In this document: positions 22,037-34,699 of the stretch, piece by piece
Position numbering within the stretch: position 1 is the first letter of the stretch
Layout: each line of letters opens with the position of its first letter
Assembly (NCBI RefSeq): GCF_901933205.1
Contig: NC_044578.1
Coordinates: forward strand, 12,920,501 to 12,984,500
From: Camarhynchus parvulus
Lineage: Eukaryota > Chordata > Aves > Passeriformes > Thraupidae
Length of the DNA stretch: 64,000 nt
Reading direction: 5' to 3'
Position numbers and translations under genes: made by a program
Notes under the pieces: model-generated
The model's database searches: none
Seen by the model: the letters and a program-made list of their open reading frames with translations, nothing else
What the model was told of the DNA's origin: nothing

Positions 22037-24699
22037 AATGGCTAGATGTGTTATATTGGAATTTTCCATCCTTTATTCTGAAAATTCTATATAGGTCTTA
22101 ATTTTCAATGCTTTTAACAGAATTTGCTAGTCCTTTGGTATGGTTGTATATAATTTTAACATTGTTCAACTATGATAGAAATTCAGCTGTATGGTGTGGT
22201 ACTTCCTGTCTATTGCTTAAGCTGTATTTTTTATTGAGTTACACAATCAGAGAAGATACCATTACAGCAGCATCTAGATCTCGCATTCCAGTTTGATGAG
22301 AGCAGTATATATGACAAATAACAGGGAAAAGCTGGTCATGCAGAAAGCAGTCATTCCCTCCAACCTTTGTGGTGAATCGTGTTAGGTAAGCTGTGACCTG
22401 CTCTTCCTTTGGAAAGCAGCTATCTTATATCCATTCATGACAGTAAAAGTATATCCTGTGGGAAATATTATTTTACATTATTTCCACTAAAGTAGGTTCA
22501 AGTAATGTGAAATAAACATATATCAAACAGAATTCTATGTGGTAGGTTCTAGCAAAACTCTTATTGTGTACTTTGGGATGCAGATGGAAAAAACCTTTCT
22601 CCACAAAGGTCTGTGTTTGCCTGTGAGATGCACGATATTCCTCTCCTTGGTGGTCATAGTAATTGCACTTTTGCTTGGTGGCCTTGATTTGTAGCCACAG
22701 CTAAAAGCAGCTCTGTTCAGTGTAGGTAATTTTTGTTCTCCCCTAAACCTAATACAACATGTATGAAACCAATGGCCCAACATACTCAAAAAATTTTTTT
22801 TTATAGTGAGGAGTTTCCAGACAAGCAACATTTTTTTCAGGGCTTGCATTTGCAACAGCAGCTGTAACAACAAGGAGCGAGTGCGTTCAGACACCACTCT
22901 CGGCTTGCTTGGTGCTACTGAGTGACAAGAGCATGGTGAACCTTAGAGGGTGTCAAGGTTGCATTACATCAGTCCAGGCCAAGAAAGTCTGGCTAAGCAC
23001 AAAGTACAAGTGAAAGACTGACATTGTGCTGCAGTGATTCAGTGCTCTGTTCTGTTCATTTAAGTCCATATATAAAAACAGACCAGTGGAAACTTGCAGG
23101 GGAATAGACTTTGTTTCTAATGTTAATGATGAAGTCTGTCTCTTAAAGTGACAGTTTTATAAAGACAAAGAGTATTTAAACATTTTTGGTTTCCACACTG
23201 GTATCTTTAAATAGCTGTTTCTTTTAATCGATATCCTAAAGCAGTATGAGGGGGTTTTTTGACTGATGAAGGTTCTGGTTTTCTTCCTACAAGTGTGATC
23301 AGGGGTATTTAGCAATGCACCCTCTGTGTGCTGGGCCTGCAGTTCATAGAGAGCCTGCAGTTTTCAGAGAGGTTGTGTGTTTTCTTCGAACTTGAAATTT
23401 ACTCGTTCTAGCCATAGGTACTTTTCAGTCTATCACTAGGGTTACTTTCCTACCCCGCAAAAATTTTTGGATGTGTTAAAATCTGATGTAAAATTATATA
23501 ATTTACAGAAATATGAATCTGCGATAACTCCAGTGAAGTTAAGTTTGCATGAAAATAACTGAGTTTACACACACAAATAAGTGACATATGGAGTTTTACA
23601 TCCACAGACTATTGATGTGTATTAACTGTCTGCTTGTGTGCACTTAAGTTGTTAAATCCAGTTTAGCTTAGCTTGGAAAGGATAAATTCTCAGAGCATTT
23701 TCTTAGTGAAATTTGGGGCAAGTGAGGAACATTGACTAGGTTTTTATTTTGCTAGCTAGTGTATCTTTCAGTTATAGCAAAAAAAATTGGTATGGATCTA
23801 TCCTGACAGCAAAGATGTGGGAATATTCAAGTAGTTCATTAATATGCAATCCATTTGAGTGTTCAGCACAGGGTTTCTTTGTGTGGCCAGTCAAATGTAA
23901 AAACTGGACAGTAACATTACAAAGGCAATATTAAAATAAAAATGCATGTGCAAATTACAGTAATTATACATTAAAATTATGCTATGCTATAAATTTCTTT
24001 TTATACATGAAGATGCATGCATAAAGTTTAGAAAATCAGTCCAGAAAACTTAAAGCCGAAATGAAACGCATGGATCAGTAAGTAAACAGACAGAAAATTC
24101 TGTTGAATATGATGTCATCCATTTGCTGTAGGTCAGAAATAACTTCATACTGTTAATTATAGTATTTATCATAGTTCATATGATTTTGTGGGGCCTTGTC
24201 AGTGATCAAAGGTGGTTCTTTGGACACCTGTCATCAAGTGAGTTAGTAATTGTAGAATAGCTTATTTATTGAATCTAATATGCCATTAAATAGACTTATT
24301 TTCCCCTTCCAGCAGTTAATGTTGTTGATAAAAGGACAGTTCTGTTTTAGTAAAGTTGATTTGTTGCAGTCAGGTACAATAATTATGTTCTCTTGTATAT
24401 ACTACGTGTTTGCTCATTAACACATAAAAGTTTTTCCATTACAGCAATTTTAAAAGTCTTCACAGGCAAAAGGCATGGAGAAATTGCTGTCATACATGTT
24501 TTCAGTATGCCCAGACAGACTCTTAAAATTGTTGTAAAAAAACAAGCTGGAATTTATTCCTCAGACAAAACTGCTGCATTTGAGAGATGAGGTCTGCTTT
24601 TAGAAATCATAGCGAACATACAGAATACAAAAATAGGAAGATTTGAACTGGAAGTGAAGTAAATAGTGCTACTATTAGACTGTATGACAGGTGGGAACG
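22037..24699. other. Unique DNA, no supported gene
   Basis: The longest frame is 120 codons at 22535-22897 (minus). It has no known domain, and although leucine-rich near its start it lacks a convincing signal peptide or membrane segment. Other frames are about 60-65 codons. There is no repeat family visible. Confidence 0.5.
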
Positions 24700-25260
24700 T
24701 TTTTCCCCCTGCTTCTCTGAGCCTGAAAGTATATTTGTCCTAACCTTGCAGCTGGATGCACCATGCTTTCTTTGAATCGACTTGCATTCTGCCTGGGAAA
24801 ACCATTTGTGGAAAGAATGACCCCTGTGGGTCTTGCAGCTTGTTTGTGGGAGAGATGTGTGCCAGTTCAGAGCCCTCCCTTCAGTGCTGACTAAGACCTC
24901 GAAGAGTTCTTCAGCCCCACTAGGGCACAGAAGAGCCTATTGAGACTGTCAGCCTTTTTTCCTCCTAGCTACTTTTTTTATTAGGCTGATAAACTCCTGA
25001 ATTGTTGAAAAGCAGCTGCTCTGAGGAGGATTTAGCTAATTCTAGGGCGCTTCTGGGTGTGTGGGAGATATATTTACATCTGGACTATGAAGGTCCCTTG
25101 CATTGTTAGACCTAGGTGACCTCTTGCTAGATCAAAAAGAGGTTGCTGGAATGCAATTAAAATGCGGTGTTGCTTTCTTTTAAAGCCCCTGTAACCCAAT
25201 CAACAGCTCTCTTTCCTCATCCTTTTGTCAGATCCTTTGCAGTTTCAGATTTTATTCCTG
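24700..25260. promoter_or_regulatory. Candidate conserved non-coding element
   Basis: This block has balanced composition, lacks simple repeats and has many TF-like cores: AAAAGCAGCTGCTCTG (E-box CAGCTG near 25012), TAGCTAATTCTAGGGCGC, ATGCAATTAAAATGCGG and GTAACCCAATCAACAG (CCAAT). That resembles vertebrate regulatory CNEs. It has no open frame of note. The call is inference from texture. Confidence 0.25.
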
Positions 25261-26888
25261 TTTCAATTTTGTGCCATAATTTGGTTTTACCTTATTGGAA
25301 AATACCACAGATAGTATTATTAAAAGTCTTTTAAAAAAAGAAATAAAGAAAAAAAAGTGTCCTGTCTTTTAATAGCCAGCTCTGTGGAGGTTCAGGCTAT
25401 TAATTTTCACATATTGCTCAAGTAAGCAGAACTATGTGCATTTGATTTTTTCCCTAATAATCTCAGATGTAGTTTTGTTGTAATGTAGTACACAATTCAT
25501 ATTGATTAACAGGTCTGTAAGCGAGATATGCATTTTATAGACACATTCCAATGTGATGCATGAAATCGAACTGTAAATAATTACGTTTTTTAAAAGGGTG
25601 GGTTTTTTTCAGTTCCATGGCAAAATTTGTACTTACTGAAACAAAGGTTTGATTAAAACTAAAAACAAATTTACATTTGCAGGAGTTTCAGCACTGTTGT
25701 TTGCAATTTGTTATATGCCTTTACCTGGCATGCTATTTCACCCTTCATGACACACATCAATACCTTCTTTATGTCTGGCTATTACCACTCATTTAAAAAT
25801 CTATTTTACATGATTCTTTCAGCCAAAAATGGACTGTAATGACATAGAATAGAGCCTGTGCTTCATAAATTCTCCAGGAATCAATACTTTGGCTGGGAAT
25901 TTGTCAGTCTCACAAAGCTATGCATCATTAAACTTTACTATTATTACAGTGGACTCTGCTTCAAAGTTCACTACCTAGCTGTATTGGATGAACCCATTTA
26001 AATCAAGGAAAAGATATGAGACACAAATGCTTCTGTACTGACATGTATTTATTCAGATAATGTTTAATTTATGAAATAGAAGTAGCTCTTAAACTGCTTA
26101 TTGGTTTATGGGCAAAGTTCAGCAATATCATCATTAAAGATTATATACTGATTACAAGTTATTGGCAAATGACTTTAAACTGAATCCATTCAGATTATTT
26201 TAAATATGACATATTCTGCCCATAGGATCTTATATATTAATCACACAACATTGAATTTGTGAGTATAAACATCCAATTGAATTCAGAATCTGTATCCAGT
26301 CAAACCACATTAGCAGGAGTGTTTATTGCTATTTAATACAAACAGGGTTTTTTTGTTACTCTGCCTGCTTACAACATGGGTTTTTTTGGTAAAAATGCAG
26401 GTATTTGTGCAAACAAAAATATTTGTTACACACTATTGATCATGTGGTATGCATCATTATTTTGTGTGAAATATTTTAGCTCCCTTACCAAACAACAAGG
26501 ATTTTTACATGGTTCCCAGACAGAATAATGAATAAACAATGAAATTCAGGAGTTTATGGATGACACTTGGGAGAACTGTTTATTTCTACTTCTCGAGATT
26601 AATCTTGAAAACTGAAAGCATATCCACAAATCAGGATTAACTTACAGAAAGGTTATAAGCAGAATAAAAGCTAGATTCAAAAGCAGATTATTGGTATGCA
26701 ATAAACAAAACAGACTGTATATACTGTCTGACTCACATACTTGCTTGACTGACCAAGATTTGAGAGCTATCAGATCTCTCAGGACAGCCTTCCTTAGCTC
26801 ATCCACAGTACTCCAGACCATGAGCCAGATAAAATTTAGCTCAGCTGAGAGTATTTGCACTCACACCAGTGGACATCACAGTGTGCAA
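25261..26888. other. AT-rich unique DNA
   Basis: No gene. An A-rich patch lies at 25332-25357. The 26691-27023 plus-strand frame of 110 codons spans the hairpin described next and has no recognised homology. Confidence 0.5.
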
Positions 26889-26950
26889 GTACTTGAGAAA
26901 ATACTTAGGATCAGGCTTAGCCAAGTATTTTCTCAAGTACAAGGATCAGG
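26889..26950. repeat. 20-bp-stem inverted repeat with overlapping direct repeat
   Basis: Left arm GTACTTGAGAAAATACTT (26889-26906) and right arm AAGTATTTTCTCAAGTAC (26923-26940) are perfect complements. Two more G-C pairs continue the stem after one bulged A, leaving an 11-base loop. AGGATCAGG occurs at 26907-26915 and again at 26942-26950, immediately after the right arm. This layout is what a template-switch replication event would leave. A small RNA precursor is possible but the stem is short for one. Confidence 0.85.
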
Positions 26951-28594
26951 ATTAACTGTATTGGTTCAAGGGCCTCCTAGTTCCTCCTGCCTCAAAGAAA
27001 CATGGGCGTATGTAAGGCTCTAGTTAAATCACAAGCTTCTAAAAATGCAAGTATTTTTGTTAGTCCCTTGAGAAGTCACCTGCAAAAAGATAAAGGACAA
27101 AATCAATGGTTTGTTGGCAGGCACACACACAGGCACATGCCCTCCCTATCCTCTCCTTGGGGTTGCCACACCTGCTTGTCTGCTGTGTCAGCATCATCTC
27201 TCATACTCAGGAGATCAAAAAAGGAGAAAACAAAAAGGGTCATTAGTTAAGAGGCGCAGGTGTGAAGAGACTTTCTAAACCATAGACTTTGTGCACCTGC
27301 TCTGGGGAGCATTGCTGGGAATTGGGGCAGGTGTACTAAGCTCCAAGCTTTGCCAGGCTTGCAGGCACTCCTGGCTATGGATACTGAATTTTCCATGTGT
27401 GCCAGGGAAAATTCTGGTCTCGCTGCTTCTTTGTGGTGTGATGCAGTGCATTTACAGTCCAGGGCAAATTATGGCACTGTGATCCCTTGCACAGCTGTAA
27501 ATGATCTGCAAAATAAGCTCTTGTTTAAAGCTAGAACAAATTCTTCATGTCTCACATCAACTTGAAGTCTGCATTTCAAAAGGTGCACTCCTGCTTTGAT
27601 TACCTTGTGCAGGTTTTTTTCTAAGTCATAAATACTGAAAAGAACAAAAATAAATGACTGGGCTGGAATATTGCACTCAAGTTTACCAGGCTTCCCTCAA
27701 CCATGTTAATGTCAGTTATTTTTTAACAGCTATTGGGGTTCCTGCCCACTTTTCCAGGTTACTCAGTTGTTTGCTTTTGTTTTGATGATGTCTTAAAGGC
27801 ATCCACAAGATCAGGTTTATCATTCTAGACCCAAGTTTATGTGAGAGCTTAGTTAGATGCCAAAGTAATTGTGCTGGGATCAGTGTTCCAGTCTTAAAGA
27901 TGCTGTTTGGAAATCATTAATGCCCCACTAAAATCTACAGTGTTTGCACTTCATCTGAAGCAGCTGAAAGCCAGACACCTCTCCAGTCTCTCATCCATGC
28001 ATTTTCTTTTCATATATCTCTGCAGATAATATCTGTTACACAGTTTTCTCATCACAGAGAATACTTGAACTAAATGTAATTAATACAATGGGAGTTGCAA
28101 GTTAGACAGAGTAGAGAATGATACAAAAAGAAGATGACTTACAAAGCAGGGGTATGTGTGGCATGGCTGATAGAAGGTCCCTGAGGTTTTAGAGAAACTG
28201 TTCAGCTTTTCACTAATATTGAGCACTTCCTCAGGGACTCCAGTTACATGGAGCTAGAAAGATAAACTTACCCTTTCACACACAGTCCCACTCAGAACCT
28301 TTCACAGCATTTCCATGGTGAAGGATATGACAGAGATGCAACTGCTGTATTCCTTATTGTCGTAGTATTCTTTCATTTATAACACATACCTGCATGACTG
28401 GCATTTCAAATATAAAAGTCAGTCCAACGCATCTATCTTTGGCATCTTGCAACCTAATCTAATCAGCACAAATCATATCTGAAGCAAAGCTACTATAAAT
28501 ATGTATAGTTCTATGGAGGGGAAAAAAAGTGTGAAAACAAAAGTCTTTTGGTTTGATTTTTGTTAGCCAATTGCTTTACTACTCCTGGCTGTTC
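26951..28594. other. Unique DNA, no gene recognised
   Basis: GC is somewhat higher at 27000-27500, where frames of 63-82 codons overlap. None is recognisable. A short CA-rich patch (ACACACACAGGCACA) lies near 27123-27137. Confidence 0.5.
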
Positions 28595-28880
28595 TTAAGC
28601 AATGATAAAAGGTGGGAAGGGATGATAAGAAAACTTATGGAGAAAAATGATGAGTTGATGGAAAGGGTATGAGGTCATTGGATGCAGTGGGGAAATGGAG
28701 AGAAGGATTGACTGCTTGAGGCAGAGGCAGCAGCTTGGACGAGAAAGTATGAAATTGCAAAGAGACAAAAGAAGCACAGCACAGGACAGAGTCTGCAGAG
28801 TGAATGTGGAGTGTCTGGGGAAGCAATAGGAAGCCAGAAAGGAGATGCACATGGATTAGAATCCTTACAGGGATCCCTGA
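28595..28880 (+). other. Purine-skewed segment
   Basis: The plus strand is strongly purine-rich but not a simple repeat. This explains why three frames stay open at once on the minus strand with S/L/F/P/C-rich translations. I take those frames as artefacts of the skew. Confidence 0.6.
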
Positions 28881-30939
28881 ATGTGAACAACAAAAATTAC
28901 TGGTACTTTTAAAGAAACAGAAAGGTCTTTTGTAAGATTAAGAGCTGATGTTTTGAGCTGAGAGTGCAAGAAAAGGCTTTGTTAGCTTGAGATATACAGA
29001 AGATTGTAGGACAGATTCTTCCTCCAAAGCACCTGTATAAATGGTGCACAAGTATTGCTACAGGGTTTAGGTTGAGACAGCAGATGTGTCTTTGTATGTG
29101 CCTTTTGAGTCTAAGACTTTGTGACACATTCTGAATCTACATGGGGCCAAGCCAAAAGAAACATCCCTGCTGTCCCTCCCAGAGCATACTCTCCCTTTTG
29201 GGCTTTAGCTGCCTAAGAGATGCAACCTTTCAAACCTGCTGTGGAGGTCATCTTTTTATGCATGAAGTACAATCCTGACCCATTTGAACATTAACAGGGA
29301 AGTTCCCACAGAGGTGGTGAAACAAGAGATTCATCAAGGCTGCCAGTGGCTACCAGCAATGCCAGAGTTTTGAAGTGTTTTCTCTTTAATACTGCTGCAT
29401 AGGGGGATGCTGGTGTACTCCTCACTGACTCCAGCATGTCCAGTTTTAGCTTGCTGCATGCATTGAAGTAGGCAGTCCTACTACTATTGCTTTGGCCTTC
29501 CAAGGTTCAGAATTGGGAGTGATTTTTTTATAATACTCTGCCTAACAATCTGATGTGTTGACACTTGAGGAACATGTATTGTATTTTGAACAAATATATT
29601 ATGAGAAATTCCTATTGAACTGCACGAAGACTATTTTTAAGTAGAATATTCTCTATCAAATGATCTACTGTGTTTTTAAAATTCCATATTCTTGGTATAA
29701 CTTTTTTTTTGAGTAATTTTTGCTCAATTATATTTACAATCCATAGGTTTACTTCTGTGAGATACTTGGTTCTTAGGATTTAAGCACCTGTTTTTATGAG
29801 AATTCAAATTCTCTTTGCTTTTTGGGGGGTTCAATCCACTGCCAAAACTTTTAGAGGGAGGTATAGATACTGCATCCTTTATGCAAACAGCTCAGAATTT
29901 ATAAATTCTTTCTGAGGTGTCATTCAGTAAATAAGTAGGTTTTTTCTTTAAAATTCATTAAGAATAAATGGCTAGTGGGAACAGTTTCTTCTCTAAATTC
30001 ATAGTGCTTGAAGTTCTTTCTGTGATGCCTTTATCGTCCTTGCAGAGTTCAACGATTACATATTTGACTTCAATTTACAAAAGCTTACCACTGGGGTAAA
30101 GGTAATATATTTGGTGTTTTGATATAATCTATTTCGTGAGCACTACTGTCAATATCTATAAACTTCTCTCAATACACCACACGAATGTTAACATTTTCCT
30201 TTTGACTATTATTACCTCCCAAGCAGCAAGGATGTTCAGGAGGGAAGAGGGAGAGGGATGTTTTGGATGATTTGCCAGCTACAACCCAGGGGACTACAGA
30301 TGCCACTAGCCTTATTTTTATATTTATTGTAAAATTAAATGTTGACATAAGGTCTGGGGGATTTGCATGAATACAACAATGTCATTATTAAACAGCTGGA
30401 ATCCTTGATTTTTTCCAGACTAATTCCGGGGGGGGAAAAGAGAACAGAGCTCAAGTGATAGAATGGAATGAATAGTGCCTCTTGTTTTCTTTAGAAATTG
30501 TTTTGTACTCTTGAAAAATTATCGGCAGTAGTAATTTCAATTATTCTTTCGCTTAATACTTTTTTCATTATTCACATGAAATCTGTAAAATCATGTAACA
30601 TGCACACTGATCTCCTTTTTGCTATACCAGGTGCCAATTTTATTGCAGAATATAAATGTGTGCCATACAGAGGCCCATTTTTCTCCTCAGACAATAATGA
30701 GATATGTTTTTGTTGTTTTAAATAGTGTTGGTTGTATTAAAACATCTGGTTACAGAGAAGGGCTGTATTAAGCAAAGGGTTACGCCTGTCTCTCCTGGCA
30801 TATTCAGGACACAAGGTCAAATTTTGCATTAAATGGGTGAATGAAGGGTGAGACATCAAGACAGGTGTCCCTGGCTGTGCTGTCAAATATTTAAAACCTA
30901 ACATCTGCTGGCAAACCCCAGCCAAAGCCAGAGATGGCC
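28881..30939. other. Unique DNA, no gene seen
   Basis: Minor features: T9 near 29702-29710 and a G8 run near 30429-30436 followed by AAAA. No gene or repeat family is recognised. Confidence 0.5.
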
Positions 30940-31199
30940 CAGAGCTGGGTAGTTAGTGTGTGTGCTAACTCCTTTCCCACAGAGCTGCTGTGTCCTTTAA
31001 ACATCAGCCCATAACCTTAGCTGCCCTCCTCCGGGTGAGGCCCTGGGGAGCTGCAGTGCAGAGAACTTCTGCTCTCCATGGAGATGGAGACTCTCCCCAA
31101 AGAGGCCCAGCACTCTCACTGCTGCAATAGAGCTGCATCAGCCCTTGTGCCTCAGCTCTGTGGTCCATCTCCTCACCACAATAAGGCACAGTGCATGAG
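30940..31199. other. Local GC-rich segment
   Basis: Roughly 250 bp clearly richer in GC than the flanks, with few CpGs (one in CCTCCGGGTGAGG near 31027-31039). I see no promoter elements and no exon that I can support. Confidence 0.4.
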
Positions 31200-31720
31200 C
31201 AAACGCGTATGCATTAAAAGCATGTACACTCATTGACTGAAATTCAGAAAGACTAGCAAACATCCTTTCATCCAGGCTGAAGAAAATATGTAATTATCTT
31301 TTTTATGCTACTTTATGCCACCCAAATTGTGTTTGCATCAGTGTAGGTAGTTTCATTAACTCCTGAAAGAGTCCTGTTAAATTCCTTCCCTTTTCATTAA
31401 GTGGGCCACTCAAAGGTCAGTATAAGTGAGAAGCCCAAGACAGGTGCTACTAATTGTGGAGCCAGCTATTAGAAATAGCTCCTCTGTCCTGGAGCAGTGG
31501 CAGATTGATGTTCACAGCTGTTCCTAATGTTATCAAACATTCTTGCCACGAGCACACACCTTATTCAGTAAGTGCTGCATACAGAATGTGGATAATAAAT
31601 GGTTCTGCTTGTCAGCAAGGCATCTTTAGCTAACATTTGTAGCCACATTTTGAATTTTCTATAATGAAGGATTTTTCAAAGGCAAGTTTTCTTCAAGTCC
31701 TCTCTCAATTTTCAAACCTA
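31200..31720. promoter_or_regulatory. Candidate conserved non-coding element
   Basis: No simple repeat, several binding-site-like words: CAAACGCGTATGCATTAAAAG at the start, CACTCAAAGGTCAGTATAAG (nuclear-receptor half site AAAGGTCA near 31412-31419), CTACTAATTGTGG, and a 17-bp imperfect palindrome AGCTATTAGAAATAGCT at 31464-31480 that resembles a MEF2-type CTATTATTAG core. The CNE call is inference. Confidence 0.3.
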
Positions 31721-32222
31721 CATTTCTTCTCAGTTTACTAAAATGGCAAAGGATGCCAAATTGCTATTCAAAAATCCCAAAGGACTGACAAGAAGCAGTG
31801 TATTAATTTTTTTTTTCTGTCTGTCTGTTGTCAGTCTTTCTTTCAAGCATGGAATTTCAGCATTAACATTTGGAAAGCAAGGTCTTCTCATCACAGCTTG
31901 CTGAATTCCAATGAAGACTTTGCAACTTGTCAGTAAACCTTCCAAAGCGTTGGAGGCAAGAGAGCACAATGCATCAACATATTTCTAAATTTCATTCACT
32001 CCCATCTTTGCAGTTCTTGGGAAATAGGAAAGTATATCCAAATTCTTGTCATATCCCTTTACACCTATTCTGTATGTCTTCTTGTCCTGATTAATCAGCC
32101 AAGTAAGGGAACAAAAGCTAATGCTGCTCCCTCACTTACTTGTTCCAGCTGTCCAAACTAAAGGCTGCACATTGAGCCAGGCAATTTCCTCACATACATT
32201 TCTTCTTTATGTATAACTGTAT
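31721..32222. other. Unique DNA
   Basis: I see no gene. T-rich run near 31807-31816 (ATTTTTTTTTTCTG). Confidence 0.5.
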
Positions 32223-32644
32223 GGAAAGGAAAGGAAAGGAAAGGAAAGGAAAGGAAAGGAAAGGAAAGGAAAGGAAAGGAAAGGAAAGGAAAGGAAAGGA
32301 AAGGAAAGGAAAGGAAAGGAAAGGAAAGGAAAGGAAAGGAAAGGAAAGGAAAGGAAAGGAAAGGAAAGGAAAGGAAAGGAAAGGAAAGGAAAGGAAAGGA
32401 AAGGAAAGGAAAGGAAAGGAAAGGAGGAGGGAAGGAGGGAAGGAGGGAAGGAGGGAAGGAAGGAAGGAAGGAAGGAAGGAAGGAAGGAAGGAAGGAAGGA
32501 AGGAAGGAAGGAAGGAAGGAAGGAAGGAAGGAAGGAAGGAAGGAAGGAAGGAAGGAAGGAAGGAAGGAAGGAAGGAAGGAAGGAAGGAAGGAAGGAAGGA
32601 AGGAAGGAAGGAAGGAAGGGAGGAAGGAAGGAAGGAAGGAAGGA
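32223..32644 (+). repeat. 422-bp uninterrupted polypurine: (AAGGA)n, then (GGAGGGAA)n, then (GGAA)n
   Basis: Three blocks follow each other without a single pyrimidine on the plus strand: a pentamer AAGGA array at about 32223-32424 (about 40 units), a short octamer GGAGGGAA block at about 32426-32457 (four units), and a GGAA tetramer array at about 32458-32644 (about 46 units, one GGGA interruption near 32619). Perfect homopurine mirror symmetry favours triplex (H-DNA) structures. The 153-175 codon open frames on both strands (KERKG, FLPS and similar) are repeat translations, not genes. The length in an assembly may be collapsed. Confidence 0.97.
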
Positions 32645-34699
32645 CAAACCTGGCCTTTGTACCAGCACTCTTTTCTCTTCCCCACATAAGCCCTGTCCTA
32701 TAGCTGATTAGGACAGCAAGCCAGATAAGGGGAAAAAACTGACTTTCATAACTGCAGTAATGTAGCTATTGTGGAGCAAAGGAAGGGAAAGGGAAGGATG
32801 ATATTTTGTTTTAGCCATGTAAAAGTTGCCTTGCTATGTTAATTATACAGCTAGAAGTGACTCCTCTGTGTAACATAGAATGTCCCTGAACTGATCCCTC
32901 CTTAACTGCTACAAATCTTTCAGAAACCTGTGATCTTTTATTTCCAGAGTTTCAGTCTTGGAAAATACACTGCTATTACATGTTATGTCTTATTCATGAC
33001 TGCACTGAAAAGTTCAATCTTGCTTTTAGGGTCTAGGAGACACATTTATCCCCCTTAGTGCTACAGAGAGCCTTTAATAAAGCAAATACTTTTTCTCTAC
33101 TGAGCAGAAGGAAAAAAGGAATGACTGGAAAAGGCCTTAGTGAATTGGGGCATGGTTCTAGGGTGGTCTGCAAGCTTCAGTAAGCAGAGCTGAGGAGAGA
33201 TGGGACAAGCTTGATCTAATGAGTGCATCATGACCCAATGAATCAATTGGTCTTTCCAGCTGTGATTTGCCTCTCCAGCTTATTTAAACTGATTTGTTCT
33301 GCCAGTTTATTGGTACAACTGAGTGATTTTTCAGAACCCATCCTTGTTGTTTAGACTCTCCCCAATTTCTCCCTAATTATGTCATCTCATCTCTACAGTC
33401 ATCTTTATAGTTTTAGCCCCAGCACGACTGTGTTCGTTCCCTTTCCTATTGTGCAAAGTGGTCTGGCCCCTATTCACAGCAATTTGCATCACTGATTGTG
33501 AAACTGGAGGATTTAAGTTAAAGACCAAGCTGTATTTTATTGAGGGTGGTTACTTAAGAGGTGACAATTTTCTGAGTGCTGATTGTCTGCCTCTTTTCAG
33601 CAAATCTTTTGAGCAAGACACCCACCGTAGAAATGAACTTTCTTGTTGGGGAAGAATTTGAGAACATTTTATCTTAAAAACTGCTTTGCTACGCCCTTTG
33701 GATATGCAGAAATAGCAAGGATGTATAACAGAGAAAGACCTTGCTGTGGGAATCTTTAAACTTAGGCTGAGCTAAGCTGTGAGTTCAGATGTAGATGCCA
33801 ATCACTTGTGCTGGCTGTGCAATATAAACATACTGGGAAATATAGCACAAGTGCTAAAGCACATCCCAGTCTCTTTCTGAAGGGTACATTTCCCACTAAC
33901 TTCCAGTAAGACTCTACACTTTTGTTATAGCCACATGCTTATTGAAAGCTAAACAAATGAATCTGTTTTATTTTAAAAAAAAGTCAGCAACATATTCTTA
34001 TAAAAGACATAAAAGCAACTAAAATCTGAACTCAAGAGGAAAATTAAAATTAATGTCATCTTTGGCTCTTTGAACATCCTTTTTGGAAAACTTAACAGAA
34101 GGTAGTTTTGAAGTTGGAGAGCCCAATGTTGTATTAGTTCAGAGGGGCAGAGGATGCTTTAACTCAGACATCTTCTGAAAATTCACTGTAAGTCATCTTC
34201 TATAAATTTGCAGGATTTGTTACATTAGAAGTAAACAACCACATCATAAAATTCAGGATTGTTTTGAAACCTTGTAAATGTTTTTACACCATTTTAAAGG
34301 CCACTTGCACCGTGTATATTAATGTGAACTGTGATTGTCCCCATTAAATTAATTTCACTTAGTGTACAAGAAGTAGAGAGTATTGAAGCAGAAATAGATT
34401 TCTGATTCTTAATAAGTACCAGTGCAGTTCTGAAGATAATAGGATTATTCAAAATGTTAATTACTCTAATTTGCTCCAGTCTGATAAGAACTCATGTTAG
34501 ATGTTACTTCTCTCTCTTTCCCAGAAATGGCATCACCGTTTCTCTGAGCTTTTAAACATAAATATTTTATTGTAGGATTTGTAAAAGCACTGGTTTTTAC
34601 AAAGTAAATGGTGCCATTGAAAATAAGATGTCTTGACTGAAGGAAGGGAAGAGAATGGTTAAATGATTGATTTTCAGATCCTCCTTGGAGTTCCAATAT
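32645..34699. other. Unique DNA, no gene seen
   Basis: No exon or repeat family is recognised. A short purine patch (AAAGGAAGGGAAAGGGAAGG) at about 32779-32798 may be a remnant related to the adjacent array. Confidence 0.5.

Noticed and set aside
22535..22897. 120-codon minus-strand frame, leucine-rich start
   Set aside because: No known domain; AT-rich context with no supporting exon signals.
32158..32703. Open frames of 153-175 codons on both strands
   Set aside because: They are translations of the AAGGA/GGAA microsatellite, which has no stop in any frame.
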